From: Nitrosopumilus oxyclinae
GTDB taxonomy: Archaea > Thermoproteota > Nitrososphaeria > Nitrososphaerales > Nitrosopumilaceae
DNA: 64,000 nt
Reading direction: 5' to 3'
Assembly (NCBI RefSeq): GCF_013407165.1
Contig: NZ_CP026994.1
Coordinates: forward strand, 434,001-498,000
The notes under the pieces are model-generated. The model saw nothing but the letters and a program-made list of their open reading frames with translations, was not told where the DNA came from and searched no databases. Both the position numbers and the translations under genes were made by a program. Within the stretch, counting starts at the first letter, position 1, and the number at the start of each line of letters is the position of its first letter. Shown piece by piece: positions 51,557-59,885 of the stretch.

Positions 51557-52822
51557 CTAGTCTGCCTGGTTCTGTTTTTTATAGTCAAACAGCTTGCCTG
51601 CTAATTCTACCACGTCAGGATTGCCTTGCTCTGATGCTTTTCTGATATTGTTCATTGGAGTAGATACAATACTTTCGACAACTGCTTTTGTTAGTTCTTC
51701 GATAATCTTGATTTTTTTCTCATCTTTTTCATTTAGCATTTGAAGTGCTTTTTGTAATTCTTTTTCTCGAATATTTTCAATATTCTTGAATACGTCTATT
51801 ACAAGTGGTTCTGCATCTAATCTTTTCATTGAGGCTTCTAATACAGATACTTCCTCACTAATTATATTTTCAACGCTTTTTACCTTGTTTAATCTGGCAT
51901 TCATGTTTTTCTCTACCATTTCTGCAATTTGATCTAAATTCATTAGTTTCACACCGCCAATAGTTGCAACTTTTTCATCTACAGTTCTAGGATTTGATAA
52001 ATCTAAAATCATCATTCCATTTTTTTTATTTTTCATAGCTTCTGTAATTTTTTCATTTGTAACAAGAAAATATGGTGCAGTTGTTGCTACAAATATCACA
52101 TCATAATTATCAAATCCTGAGAGCACTGATTCAAACTTGATTGGACTACCTCCCATTGTTTCACAAAATGTATTTGATCTTCCAATCGTTCTACTTGTAA
52201 CATCAAAGGCATAGCCACGTCTTTGTAATGATTTTGCAACTAGGGTTGAGACTTCTCCAGTTCCAATTAGTAACACTTTTTTTGTTTTTAATTCATCAAT
52301 GTTTTCTTCTGCTAACTTTACTGCCATGGACCCAACTGAAATACCTCCTGCGCCAATTCCACTTGAATTTCTGATTCTGGTTCCTATTCGAATTGCTTTA
52401 TCAAATAGTGTGTTGAGATGTTGGCCTGATGCTTTTTCTTCTCTGGCTGATGTAATTGAATTTTTAATTTGACCTAGAATTTGGTCTTCTCCCAATACCA
52501 TCGAATCCAACCCTGATGTTAGTTTCAATAAATGGTGTAATGCATCATGGTTTTCTACAAATTCTATATTTTCATTAAATGTCTCTTCTTGAAGCCCTGT
52601 AATTGTAGCCCAAGTTTTCTTTATCTTTTCTAAATCATATGTTTCTGATTTTCCAAATATCTCTATTCTGTTGCATGTTTGAATAATTACACATTCGTCC
52701 AACCCTGAATCTTTTTTGAATTGCTCATACGCATTCTTCATATCCTTAATTGTAAATTGTTCAAGAATGTGAATTGGTGAGTTACGAAAAGTAACGCGTG
52801 CATTGATGATATTTTGTTTCAT
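51557..52822 (-). CDS. hemA: glutamyl-tRNA reductase
   Basis: 421 residues from the ATG at 52822, which overlaps the upstream stop as ATGA; an ATG at 52828 would add two. The catalytic Cys is in VIIQTCNRIEIF, the GLDSMVLGEDQILGQ block is intact, the NADPH site is LLIGTGEVSTLVA, and a helical dimerisation tail follows. It reduces glutamyl-tRNA(Glu) to glutamate-1-semialdehyde, the committed step of tetrapyrrole synthesis. tRNA-Glu is encoded at 13842-13916. Confidence 0.96.
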   Translation of the reverse strand: MKQNIINARVTFRNSPIHILEQFTIKDMKNAYEQFKKDSGLDECVIIQTCNRIEIFGKSETYDLEKIKKTWATITGLQEETFNENIEFVENHDALHHLLKLTSGLDSMVLGEDQILGQIKNSITSAREEKASGQHLNTLFDKAIRIGTRIRNSSGIGAGGISVGSMAVKLAEENIDELKTKKVLLIGTGEVSTLVAKSLQRRGYAFDVTSRTIGRSNTFCETMGGSPIKFESVLSGFDNYDVIFVATTAPYFLVTNEKITEAMKNKKNGMMILDLSNPRTVDEKVATIGGVKLMNLDQIAEMVEKNMNARLNKVKSVENIISEEVSVLEASMKRLDAEPLVIDVFKNIENIREKELQKALQMLNEKDEKKIKIIEELTKAVVESIVSTPMNNIRKASEQGNPDVVELAGKLFDYKKQNQAD

Positions 52823-53472
52823 TTCCAATTCCTCAATATTGTACTAACTTTCTTTTCAGCTTTTTTCATCTGGCCGTCTTTAATTAACTGATCAATCTCA
52901 TTATCCCTCATGATGCTACGTAGGCATTCTCGTCTCTGATCTGGAGTATCGATTACTTCTTTTGCTAATTTCCTTGCCATTTTTTGAATTTTGATCTGTG
53001 CAATGTCTTCTTTTGTGATTGTTTTTTTGAGTGCTTTTTCTGATTTTTCTTTGATCTTCTTTGACATGGCTGGACTTTGGCCTCCTGTAAAAATTGCAAT
53101 CTGTATCATGTTTTCAAAATCAATGATTGCAGGATTAGAAAAGTCACTATCTTCAGGATTGTCTGAACTATACACTGTGATGCCTTTCTTTTTTGCAGCG
53201 TTGATGATTTTCTGATTTATCTTTCTATCATTAGTAGTTGTAATGATCATATTGGGTTTTAATTTTGAAATAAATTTTGTATCTACAACTTTTTGTTTTA
53301 TGACTTTGATTTTTTTAGTTTTGGTTAGTTTGGTTATTTGTGAATTTATTGAATCTGCAATTATGGTAATGTCACATTCTTGTTTGAGTAGAGAATTGAT
53401 TCTTTTTTGTGCCTCATTTCCTCCCCCTATAATGATGATTTTTTTGTTCTGGAGATTTAGATTAACTATCAT
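52819..53472 (-). CDS. precorrin-2 dehydrogenase / sirohydrochlorin ferrochelatase (Met8/CysG-N type)
   Basis: 217 residues. N-terminal NAD-binding Rossmann motif KIIIIGGGNEAQKRINSLL, ITTTNDRKINQKI, then NPEDSDFSNPAIIDFENMIQIAIFTGGQSPAMS, the siroheme-synthase central block. It oxidises precorrin-2 to sirohydrochlorin and may also insert iron. The methyltransferase half found in bacterial CysG is the separate cobA gene. First gene of the operon with hemA and hemB. Whether it has chelatase activity cannot be told from sequence. Confidence 0.9.
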   Translation of the reverse strand: MIVNLNLQNKKIIIIGGGNEAQKRINSLLKQECDITIIADSINSQITKLTKTKKIKVIKQKVVDTKFISKLKPNMIITTTNDRKINQKIINAAKKKGITVYSSDNPEDSDFSNPAIIDFENMIQIAIFTGGQSPAMSKKIKEKSEKALKKTITKEDIAQIKIQKMARKLAKEVIDTPDQRRECLRSIMRDNEIDQLIKDGQMKKAEKKVSTILRNWK

Positions 53473-53565
53473 CGATCAAAGGCACCCCAGTTTCTATTTA
53501 TGTATTAAATTTCAGAGCGTGAAATACCAGCTACATTTTTAATTGAATGGTCAGGTTACTGACTT

Positions 53566-54591
53566 ATGACTTCTATGGATGAATCTGATAAAGAACTTCT
53601 AAATGAAATTCAATGGACGTTTCCTCTAGTAACAAGACCTTTTGATGCAATTGCTAAAAAATTCAATACTACTCCTGAAGATATCAAGTCTCGTCTAAAA
53701 GAACTAAAAGAAATTGGTGTTCTGAGACAATTAAGTGCAATTTTTGATACTCGAAAACTAGGATATACTAGTTCTCTAGTAGCTATGGAAATTGAATCTG
53801 ATAAATTAGATTATGTTGCAAGCCAAATCAATCGTCATCCTGGTGTAAGTCACAATTATGAACGGGATCACGAGTTTAATCTATGGTTTACTTTAGCTGT
53901 TCCTCCAGGTGCTGATTTGAAAGCAGAGCTTGAAAAATTCAATGTCTTAAAAGGAATTAAAAAAGTAAGAATGCTTCCTACATTACAATTATTCAAAATT
54001 GGTGTTAAACTTGACATGGTAGATGACAAGAAACATGAAATTGCACCTAGTGAAGAGAAAAAAGAAGTTAAAAATGTAGAATTTAATCCAACTGAAGAAG
54101 ATAAAGACTTTATCCGTGAATTACAAAAAGACATGGATATTATTGATGAACCATTTGTCCTTGCAGCAAAAAATCTTGGAATAACTGAAAATGAATTATT
54201 TGAAAAAATGAAACACTATGAAAATATTGGAGTCATGCGAAGATTTGCTGCAATCTTAAGACACAGACAAGTTGGATTTACTGCAAATGGAATGATTGTA
54301 TGGAAAGTTCCAGAAGATAGAATTAAACAAGTTGGAGAAACATTGGGCTCATTTCCACAGGTAAGTCATTGTTATGAAAGACCAACATATGCTGATTGGC
54401 CATACAATGTCTTTTCAATGATTCATTGTAAAACTCATGATGAGGCATATGAGGTGGCAAAAACCATTCAAGATCAAATTAATGTAGATGAATACAATAT
54501 CCTTTTCAGCTCCCGTGAATTCAAAAAAACACGTGTTGAATATTTTGTAGAGAATTCTTTTAGTTTAGAAGAAACACTTTCAGCATCTTAG
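53566..54591 (+). CDS. ahbAB: fused siroheme decarboxylase AhbA-AhbB
   Basis: 341 residues made of two homologous halves (about 5-150 and 180-335), each an Lrp/AsnC-like HTH plus ferredoxin-like domain. The conserved stretches HPGVSHNYERDHEFNLWFT and PQVSHCYERPTYADWPYNVF are hallmarks of siroheme decarboxylases (AhbA/B, NirDLGH). They carry the His and Tyr used for siroheme decarboxylation to 12,18-didecarboxysiroheme. AhbA and AhbB are usually separate subunits; here they are one chain. Divergent from the siroheme dehydrogenase gene by 93 bp, which supports a metabolic role over a transcription-factor role. Confidence 0.88.
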   Translation: MTSMDESDKELLNEIQWTFPLVTRPFDAIAKKFNTTPEDIKSRLKELKEIGVLRQLSAIFDTRKLGYTSSLVAMEIESDKLDYVASQINRHPGVSHNYERDHEFNLWFTLAVPPGADLKAELEKFNVLKGIKKVRMLPTLQLFKIGVKLDMVDDKKHEIAPSEEKKEVKNVEFNPTEEDKDFIRELQKDMDIIDEPFVLAAKNLGITENELFEKMKHYENIGVMRRFAAILRHRQVGFTANGMIVWKVPEDRIKQVGETLGSFPQVSHCYERPTYADWPYNVFSMIHCKTHDEAYEVAKTIQDQINVDEYNILFSSREFKKTRVEYFVENSFSLEETLSAS

Positions 54592-54926
54592 ATCTCGTTT
54601 TTATCGTGCCCTACGACATGAATTGTACAAAAGTACTGATCATTCATGTTGCAATAGTAGGTTGAATCATCTCCACATTCTTTACATGGAGGTTTTTCAT
54701 CTAATTCTGATAATTTAGTGTGGTATACTTTACTTCTAGTAGTGATGTTTGAATTTTTGTAGATTCTTGTTATGTTGGCATAATATTCTAATTCTTCAGG
54801 ATTTAATTTCTGTTCATTTTTTATCTTTTTAATCATAGATTCCCATTTTTTGTATTTGCCAATTTTGGCTAGTTTCATCCTTTCAATTATTTCAATGGTT
54901 TTTTCTGAATCTATGGGGGTATCCAT
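54588..54926 (-). CDS. small protein with C-terminal zinc-binding motif
   Basis: 112 residues: a helical N-terminus, then Cys and His ligands in PPCKECGDDSTYYCNMNDQYFCTIHVVGHD, resembling a B-box or zinc-knuckle arrangement (C-x2-C, C-x7-C, H, H). It overlaps the ahbAB gene by 4 bp at the 3' ends and lies 7 bp after the aldo/keto reductase gene on its own strand. Function unknown. Confidence 0.65.
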   Translation of the reverse strand: MDTPIDSEKTIEIIERMKLAKIGKYKKWESMIKKIKNEQKLNPEELEYYANITRIYKNSNITTRSKVYHTKLSELDEKPPCKECGDDSTYYCNMNDQYFCTIHVVGHDKNEI

Positions 54927-54933
54927 TTACAAA

Positions 54934-55932
54934 TTAACTTGCTTGTGGTGTTGCTTTTAATTCGTATGGAGGCCAAGAATTGTACAACTCTTCAACTTCT
55001 TTCATATCTGAGTCTGAAATGTATTTTCCATCTGACATTTGAGCATAATTTACAATCTCTTCTTCACTGATCATTGTTGGAAGTACTGTTGCAAATCCTT
55101 TCTTAGTCATCATATGCTTCATTGCAAATTCTGTAATGCTTAGACCATTTCTGTCTGCAATTGGTTTGAATTGTTCGACTTTTTCTAATGATGCTTTGAG
55201 CCATTCTCTTTTTCTAACTGATCTATGATCATTGTCATCAAATTTTGTATCTGCATTGACTTTTCCTGTTAAAATTCCTGATGCCTCTGGAACTCTAACT
55301 AGAATTCCTACATCTTTTTCTTCAGCTTTTTTCATTAATTCGTTTCCTGGTGTTTGTTCTAAAATATTGTAAACTGTTTGGACTGCACTGATGTTTGGTT
55401 TATCCATAGCTTCCAATCCTTCTTGTGTCCATCCAATTGCTGGACCTAGAGCAATTTGATATGTTTTGATTGAACCATCTTTGATGAAACTATCAAGTAA
55501 ATTGTATATTGAATCATCTCTTACGTCTTTGAGTTTTGGATTGTGTACTCCATACATGTCAAGATGATCTGTTTGTAATCTCTCTAAACTATTTCTTAGT
55601 GCCATTCTAGTATAATCTTCATCAAATTTTTGTGGAAGTTCTTTATGTCCAATTTGTTCAACATTTCTAAAATCATAACCGTATTTTGTTGAAATGACAA
55701 CCTCGTCTCTCATGTCTTTGAAGACTTCGCCAATTAATTTTTCACTTAATCCTTTACCATACAAATCTCCGGTTTCAAAGAAATTAATTCCAACGTCATA
55801 AGCTTTTTTGAGCATTCTTTTTGCTTCATCTTCTTCAATTTTTTTGCCCCACCAATCAAGAGCAATCGCCCATGCTCCAAATCCAATCTCTGAGATTTCG
55901 ATATCTGTTTTTCCTAGTTTGTTGTATTTCAA
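54934..55932 (-). CDS. aldo/keto reductase
   Basis: 332 residues, TIM-barrel AKR family. The start IGFGAWAI, active-site Tyr in DLYGKG, Lys in VISTKYG, His in MYGVHNP and the C-terminal NADPH region are present. At the catalytic Asp position (normally N-F-F-D-T-A) this protein has Glu (NFFETGD). This may lower or shift activity. Likely NADPH-dependent reduction of an aldehyde or ketone; substrate unknown. The ATG is preceded by an AT-rich stretch. Confidence 0.9.
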   Translation of the reverse strand: MKYNKLGKTDIEISEIGFGAWAIALDWWGKKIEEDEAKRMLKKAYDVGINFFETGDLYGKGLSEKLIGEVFKDMRDEVVISTKYGYDFRNVEQIGHKELPQKFDEDYTRMALRNSLERLQTDHLDMYGVHNPKLKDVRDDSIYNLLDSFIKDGSIKTYQIALGPAIGWTQEGLEAMDKPNISAVQTVYNILEQTPGNELMKKAEEKDVGILVRVPEASGILTGKVNADTKFDDNDHRSVRKREWLKASLEKVEQFKPIADRNGLSITEFAMKHMMTKKGFATVLPTMISEEEIVNYAQMSDGKYISDSDMKEVEELYNSWPPYELKATPQAS

Positions 55933-56011
55933 AACTGTTTTCTGATCTGAAATTTCATCATTTATGTTTATCCAAGATTTGCACCTGTGATTTTAAAATT
56001 ATTTGAATGGA

Positions 56012-56692
56012 TTAACCTAGACTGGAAATCAGTGGAACTAGGTCTTTTTTGACACATACGATCATCGGAATGTCATTTTTTACATATGTTGAGACTTGGG
56101 TTTCTCGTAAATCCATGATCAAATCTTGAAAATCTCTGATATCATCTACTTCAAATGCTAACATGAAATCTTCATCATGTATTCCAAAAGAGTATGTGGT
56201 GTTGAGAATAATCTGTGGGTATTTTCGACTTACTTCAATATGCTCATCCATAATTTCTTGACGCTTTTCTTTAGGAAGTAGATACCACTCTCTTGTTTTT
56301 GTAAATGGGTATACTATGACGTGTTTTTTTGGATCATTTCCTGTAAGAAACCCATGCACCTTTTGTTCTTGTACATAGAGAGATGGTCTTGTGCATGACA
56401 GATATGTTCTTGATGGAACTATGTATTTCCCAAATACAGTTTTGTAAATTTTTTCAATGACTGTTTGAATTTCTTCAACTGTTTTTGCTGCAAACCAAAT
56501 TAGAAAATCAGCATCATCTCTTAATCCTAAATTTGAATATGTTCTATACATAATCCCTGAATTGTTCATTACATTTTCCACTTCTTTTGCAGACTCTTCT
56601 TTTGCCAAGTCTGCCATCCATCTCCATTTAGGATCCACTTTGAAAAATGAGAAATTGAAATAATATTGGTTATCTTCTTCTGACATATCCAT
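56012..56692 (-). CDS. chlorite dismutase / HemQ (coproheme decarboxylase)-family protein
   Basis: 226 residues with the two ferredoxin-like repeats of the Cld superfamily. Recognisable blocks are MYRTYSNLGLRDDADFLIWF, YPFTKTREWYLLPKEKRQEIMDEH and NTTYSFGIHDEDFMLAFEVDD, where the His is the likely proximal heme ligand and the Tyr of YPFTK matches the HemQ catalytic Tyr. HemQ decarboxylates coproheme to heme b. True chlorite dismutase has a distal Arg, and this protein does not clearly show one. Near other tetrapyrrole genes (50.2-54.6 kb), so a heme role is likely. Confidence 0.85.
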   Translation of the reverse strand: MDMSEEDNQYYFNFSFFKVDPKWRWMADLAKEESAKEVENVMNNSGIMYRTYSNLGLRDDADFLIWFAAKTVEEIQTVIEKIYKTVFGKYIVPSRTYLSCTRPSLYVQEQKVHGFLTGNDPKKHVIVYPFTKTREWYLLPKEKRQEIMDEHIEVSRKYPQIILNTTYSFGIHDEDFMLAFEVDDIRDFQDLIMDLRETQVSTYVKNDIPMIVCVKKDLVPLISSLG

Positions 56693-56731
56693 CTCAATTT
56701 TGAAACCCTATTTAAACAAAAACTAGATTCT

Positions 56732-56944
56732 CTACTGTGAAATCTCTATAATTTTTTCTGATGTTTTATGTCCTGACTTTATTTGTACAAGTGCTGTAGA
56801 TATTTTGAAATGTTTTGCAATTTTTTTAATAATTTCTTTGTTTGCCTCACCTTTAATTGGCTTTGATTTTATTCCGATAATAATTTCATCATTAATTATT
56901 TCTAAAACATCTTTAGAAAATTCTACATGTACTTTGTATATCAA
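56732..56944 (-). CDS. DUF167/YggU-family protein
   Basis: 70 residues with the family core: a V-x-V strand, then IKSKPIKGEANKEIIKKIAKHF and VQIKSGHKTSEKII. Members have a small alpha/beta fold and no established function. ATG start; 33 bp separate it from sufC upstream on the same strand, so they may be co-transcribed. Confidence 0.85.
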   Translation of the reverse strand: MIYKVHVEFSKDVLEIINDEIIIGIKSKPIKGEANKEIIKKIAKHFKISTALVQIKSGHKTSEKIIEISQ

Positions 56945-56977
56945 TAGTTTTTTAGAATGTTCTTTGGTTAAAATTGA

Positions 56978-57748
56978 TTAGGCTGATTGTTCTAAAGCCC
57001 ATTCGTATCCTTCTGCTTCGAGTTTGTCTGCAAGTGATGCATCACCTGTTTTCAATACTTGACCTCTTGCAAATACGTGAACAAAATCTAATTTATCTAG
57101 GAATTTTAAAATTCTGGCATAGTGAGTGATGATAATAATTGTTGCATCTTTATCTGCAACTTTACTGATTGCCTGTGCTACTGCTTGTACGGCATCAATA
57201 TCTAATCCTGAATCTGGTTCATCTAAAATTGAAATTTTTGGTTTTAGGACTGCCATTTGTAATACTTCGGCACGTTTCTTTTCTCCACCGGAAAATCCTT
57301 CGTTGAGATATCTTGAAAGGAATTCTTCTTTCAAACCAACTTTTTCTAAATTTTCTTTAAGATATTTTTGAAATTCTCTAACTGTGATGAATACTTCTCT
57401 GTTGTCTCCTTGCATTGCTTTACTTAGAGAGTTGTATGCAGTTCTTAGAAAGTGAGAAAATCCTACACCTGAAACTTCAGTTGGGTATTGAAATCCTAAG
57501 AATAATCCTTTCTTTGCTCTCTCATCTGCTGATAATTCTAAAATGCTTTCACCATCTAACAAAATATCTCCTTTTGTGACTTCATATTTTGGGTGTGCAA
57601 GTAATGTGTATGCTAATGTACTTTTTCCTGAACCGTTTGGTCCCATAATGGCATGCACTTCTCCTGGGCCTGTTTTCAAATTGACTCCTTTTAGAATCTC
57701 TTTACCTTCTCTAGATACGTGAAGATCTTTGATTTCTAATACTGCCAT
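56978..57748 (-). CDS. sufC: Fe-S assembly ATPase SufC
   Basis: 256 residues, ABC-type ATPase. Walker A MGPNGSGKSTLAYTL, the Q-loop in FLGFQYPTEVSGV, signature FSGGEKKRAEVLQM, Walker B ISILDEPDSGLDIDAV and switch His in ITHYARIL are all intact. It drives SufBC2D scaffold remodelling. In many organisms it sits between sufB and sufD; here it is about 20 kb from sufBDSU. TATTATATAG about 28 bp upstream supports its own leaderless promoter. Confidence 0.96.
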   Translation of the reverse strand: MAVLEIKDLHVSREGKEILKGVNLKTGPGEVHAIMGPNGSGKSTLAYTLLAHPKYEVTKGDILLDGESILELSADERAKKGLFLGFQYPTEVSGVGFSHFLRTAYNSLSKAMQGDNREVFITVREFQKYLKENLEKVGLKEEFLSRYLNEGFSGGEKKRAEVLQMAVLKPKISILDEPDSGLDIDAVQAVAQAISKVADKDATIIIITHYARILKFLDKLDFVHVFARGQVLKTGDASLADKLEAEGYEWALEQSA

Positions 57749-57824
57749 GTTTCGATTTGTTTTGATTCTCTATATAATACCGACGAAATTTAGCTAATCC
57801 TAACCGTGATGATAAATAATAAAA

Positions 57825-57840
57825 TGAAAAAGGGGGGTGT
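57825..57840 (-). terminator. T-tract terminator after tfb
   Basis: On the minus strand, a few bases after the TFB stop, there is a run of six C then six T (CACCCCCCTTTTTTCA). A poly-T stretch is the main archaeal termination signal. There is no hairpin. Confidence 0.45.
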
Positions 57841-57842
57841 AA

Positions 57843-58796
57843 TTAGTTGGCCAGAGATGGTCTCAAAGTAATTTTGAGCTTATAGCATGTTAGAATCTCT
57901 TTACATCTATTTCTGATAGTGACTTCTGTAACTCCTGCAACACTTGAAACGTCTCTTTGTAGGACATTTTGACCAAGTAGAACTGATGCTACATACAGAT
58001 ATGCTGCGGCTATACCATTTGGTGCCTTTCCGTCAGCGATGCTGCTGTCTTTAGTTTTCTCAGCAATTTCTAAGGCTAGTCTTTCAACTCTTACCTCAGT
58101 CTGAGTCATATTTGCTATCTTTGAGATGTATTTGTCCATGGTTACAACTGGGGCGTGTAGATGTCCCATTTCCATTACCATGGTTCGATAGTATCTAGCT
58201 GCAAGTTTTGTTTTTGATTTAACATCTTTTGCTGGACAAATTCCTCGACAAATTTCTTCTAATGATCTTACTACATCACATTGTTTGCATGCCATGTAAA
58301 TCGTAGCTGCTGTAATGCTTACTACTGATTTTCCCTTTACATCGACATGTCCATCCAAGTTTCTGTAGATCATAGATGAGGTTTCCAAAACATTCTTTGA
58401 AAGATTTAGACTTTCACATGTTTCACCCATTTTTGTTAAAACATTTGCTAATCTTCTTTCTTTTGGTGAGGAAACTCGTACTCTTTGTTGCCACTTTCTG
58501 AGATTGTTCATTTGATTTGCGACACCGTGGTTGATTGTTTTTCCACTGTAGTCTTTTGAACTAATTGATATCTCGGTAGTTATTCCCAAATCATGTTGGG
58601 AGTAGGTTGTTTGTCCTGTTGCTCTTGCTAGCTTCATCTTATCTTCGAAGTTTGAGCTTATTGTTTCTGGACCAAAGTCTGCAATCTGATCATCGACTAC
58701 TACGCCGCAACCAGAGCAGATTATTTCACCATTCTGCATGTCGTCTACTAATGTAGATTTACATTCAGGACAGTTTTGTTTTTCTAGTATGTTCAT
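57843..58796 (-). CDS. tfb: transcription initiation factor IIB (TFB)
   Basis: 317 residues. N-terminal zinc ribbon CPECKSTL...IICSGCGVVV, B-reader/linker region (about 45-95), then two cyclin-like repeats (about 115-205 and 210-310) with SITAATIYMACK and NGIAAAYLYVASVL. TFB bridges TBP-DNA and RNA polymerase. Thaumarchaea often have several TFBs; this one is with gar1, srp19 and rps8e and looks housekeeping. Start shares a base with the gar1 stop (TAATG). Confidence 0.95.
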   Translation of the reverse strand: MNILEKQNCPECKSTLVDDMQNGEIICSGCGVVVDDQIADFGPETISSNFEDKMKLARATGQTTYSQHDLGITTEISISSKDYSGKTINHGVANQMNNLRKWQQRVRVSSPKERRLANVLTKMGETCESLNLSKNVLETSSMIYRNLDGHVDVKGKSVVSITAATIYMACKQCDVVRSLEEICRGICPAKDVKSKTKLAARYYRTMVMEMGHLHAPVVTMDKYISKIANMTQTEVRVERLALEIAEKTKDSSIADGKAPNGIAAAYLYVASVLLGQNVLQRDVSSVAGVTEVTIRNRCKEILTCYKLKITLRPSLAN

Positions 58797-59041
58797 TATT
58801 TTTTTCTCCTAAATCTTTTTGGTTTGTTAGCAGGGGATTCTTGATCAACGTAAACTTGTTTGCCGATGTATTTTTTGATATTATTTGTTAATGGCGTTGC
58901 TGATGCATACGGTCTTTTTATTGGACCTATCAGTTCGTTTACTTTTGCAACTCTAGTTCCCGTTTTGTCACAGAGTATCTGTCCTTCAACTAATTCTGTT
59001 GATAGTTGAATGATTACCCTGCCACTACCGGCTAGGTGCAT
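58796..59041 (-). CDS. gar1: H/ACA RNP protein Gar1
   Basis: 81 residues from the ATG at 59041. A GGAGGT Shine-Dalgarno lies 10 nt upstream of that ATG and decides the start over a TTG at 59062. The domain is a small beta-barrel (HLAGSGRVIIQL, GQILCDKTGTRVAKVNELIGPIKRPYAS) ending in a Lys/Arg-rich tail (RFRRKK). Gar1 joins Cbf5, Nop10 and L7Ae in pseudouridylating guide RNPs. Located between srp19 and tfb. Confidence 0.9.
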   Translation of the reverse strand: MHLAGSGRVIIQLSTELVEGQILCDKTGTRVAKVNELIGPIKRPYASATPLTNNIKKYIGKQVYVDQESPANKPKRFRRKK

Positions 59042-59136
59042 TATTTCGCCTACCTCCTGCAATTAGAATTACTAATGATCGTAGTCTTATCATAGACTTC
59101 TGTCAACTTTACTTTAGCTAAGAGCTAGAATTCATT

Positions 59137-59436
59137 TTATTTGGACTGCTTTGATCTTTTTGCCACTAACTTTTCTGAAATTTTGTTTAGTATTTTTGTC
59201 TTGGAGGATCCTTTTGGTACGATAACATACCCTGACCTTACAAATGGTCTTTTAGGAAATCTTACCTTGTCATCTGATTCTGTAATTTCCAATCCCCCAG
59301 CTTTTGTCGCATCCATTAATTCTTTTAATGAAGGATCAAAAACACATTTTTCTAAACCTAATCTTCTACCTTTAGATTTTTTTAAATTCTTGTTGAAATA
59401 ATCTAACCAGATTACGACATGCTCGTAATCTTTCAT
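59137..59436 (-). CDS. srp19: signal recognition particle 19 kDa protein
   Basis: 99 residues with the SRP19 core: VIWLDYFNKNLKKSKGRRL and a KRPFVRSGYVIVP strand, then a basic Lys-rich tail. It binds the tetraloops of 7S RNA helices 6 and 8 so that SRP54 can bind. 2 bp after rps8e, so co-translated. The 7S RNA itself is not in this window. Confidence 0.92.
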   Translation of the reverse strand: MKDYEHVVIWLDYFNKNLKKSKGRRLGLEKCVFDPSLKELMDATKAGGLEITESDDKVRFPKRPFVRSGYVIVPKGSSKTKILNKISEKLVAKRSKQSK

Positions 59437-59438
59437 GT

Positions 59439-59822
59439 TTACTCCTTTACTAAAATTGCGTTAACTATTCCGTTTTGTCCTGGTTTTGAAACAACTTTGC
59501 ATTTGCCTTCTGCTGTTTCAAGAATTGCACCCTTTGTAATGATGCCACGTCTTTGATAATCATTGTTTGTAGCGTTTTCTAATACTTTGATAATTTTTGT
59601 TTTCTTTACTTTAGCTTCACCTGTTGCTAAATTAACAAAGTCAATTGTCTTCAAAGCTGTTTTTTTATTATTGCCTCTAACTCTTCTAGTTACTGTAACT
59701 TGAGCTCCATTGATTGGCTCATTTGGATATCTATCAGTTTCATATTTTCTTCTAATTCTAAGTGGAACTCTTCTTCCACCAGTAATTTTACTGGTTGCTA
59801 AGTTCTCTACGGATTTTCTCAC
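59439..59822 (-). CDS. rps8e: 30S ribosomal protein S8e
   Basis: 127 residues of the archaeal/eukaryotic S8e family: KITGGRRVPLRIRRKYETDR near the N-terminus, NDYQRRGIITKGAILET and NGIVNAILV at the end. It is a small-subunit rRNA-binding protein found in archaea and eukaryotes but not bacteria. ATG start. Followed by srp19, gar1 and tfb. Confidence 0.96.
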   Translation of the reverse strand: MRKSVENLATSKITGGRRVPLRIRRKYETDRYPNEPINGAQVTVTRRVRGNNKKTALKTIDFVNLATGEAKVKKTKIIKVLENATNNDYQRRGIITKGAILETAEGKCKVVSKPGQNGIVNAILVKE

Positions 59823-59885
59823 GAATGTTGTCTAAATTACTCTAATTTATACAAAACGCAAAAAATTAGCCTTGAGTTAAAATTT

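Noticed and set aside
53566-54591. Annotation as an Lrp/AsnC transcription regulator
   Set aside because: The doubled architecture, siroheme decarboxylase motifs and location beside siroheme genes favour AhbA-AhbB.
56012-56692. True chlorite dismutase
   Set aside because: The distal Arg expected for chlorite turnover is not clearly identifiable and the gene lies near heme genes; HemQ-like function is the better reading.
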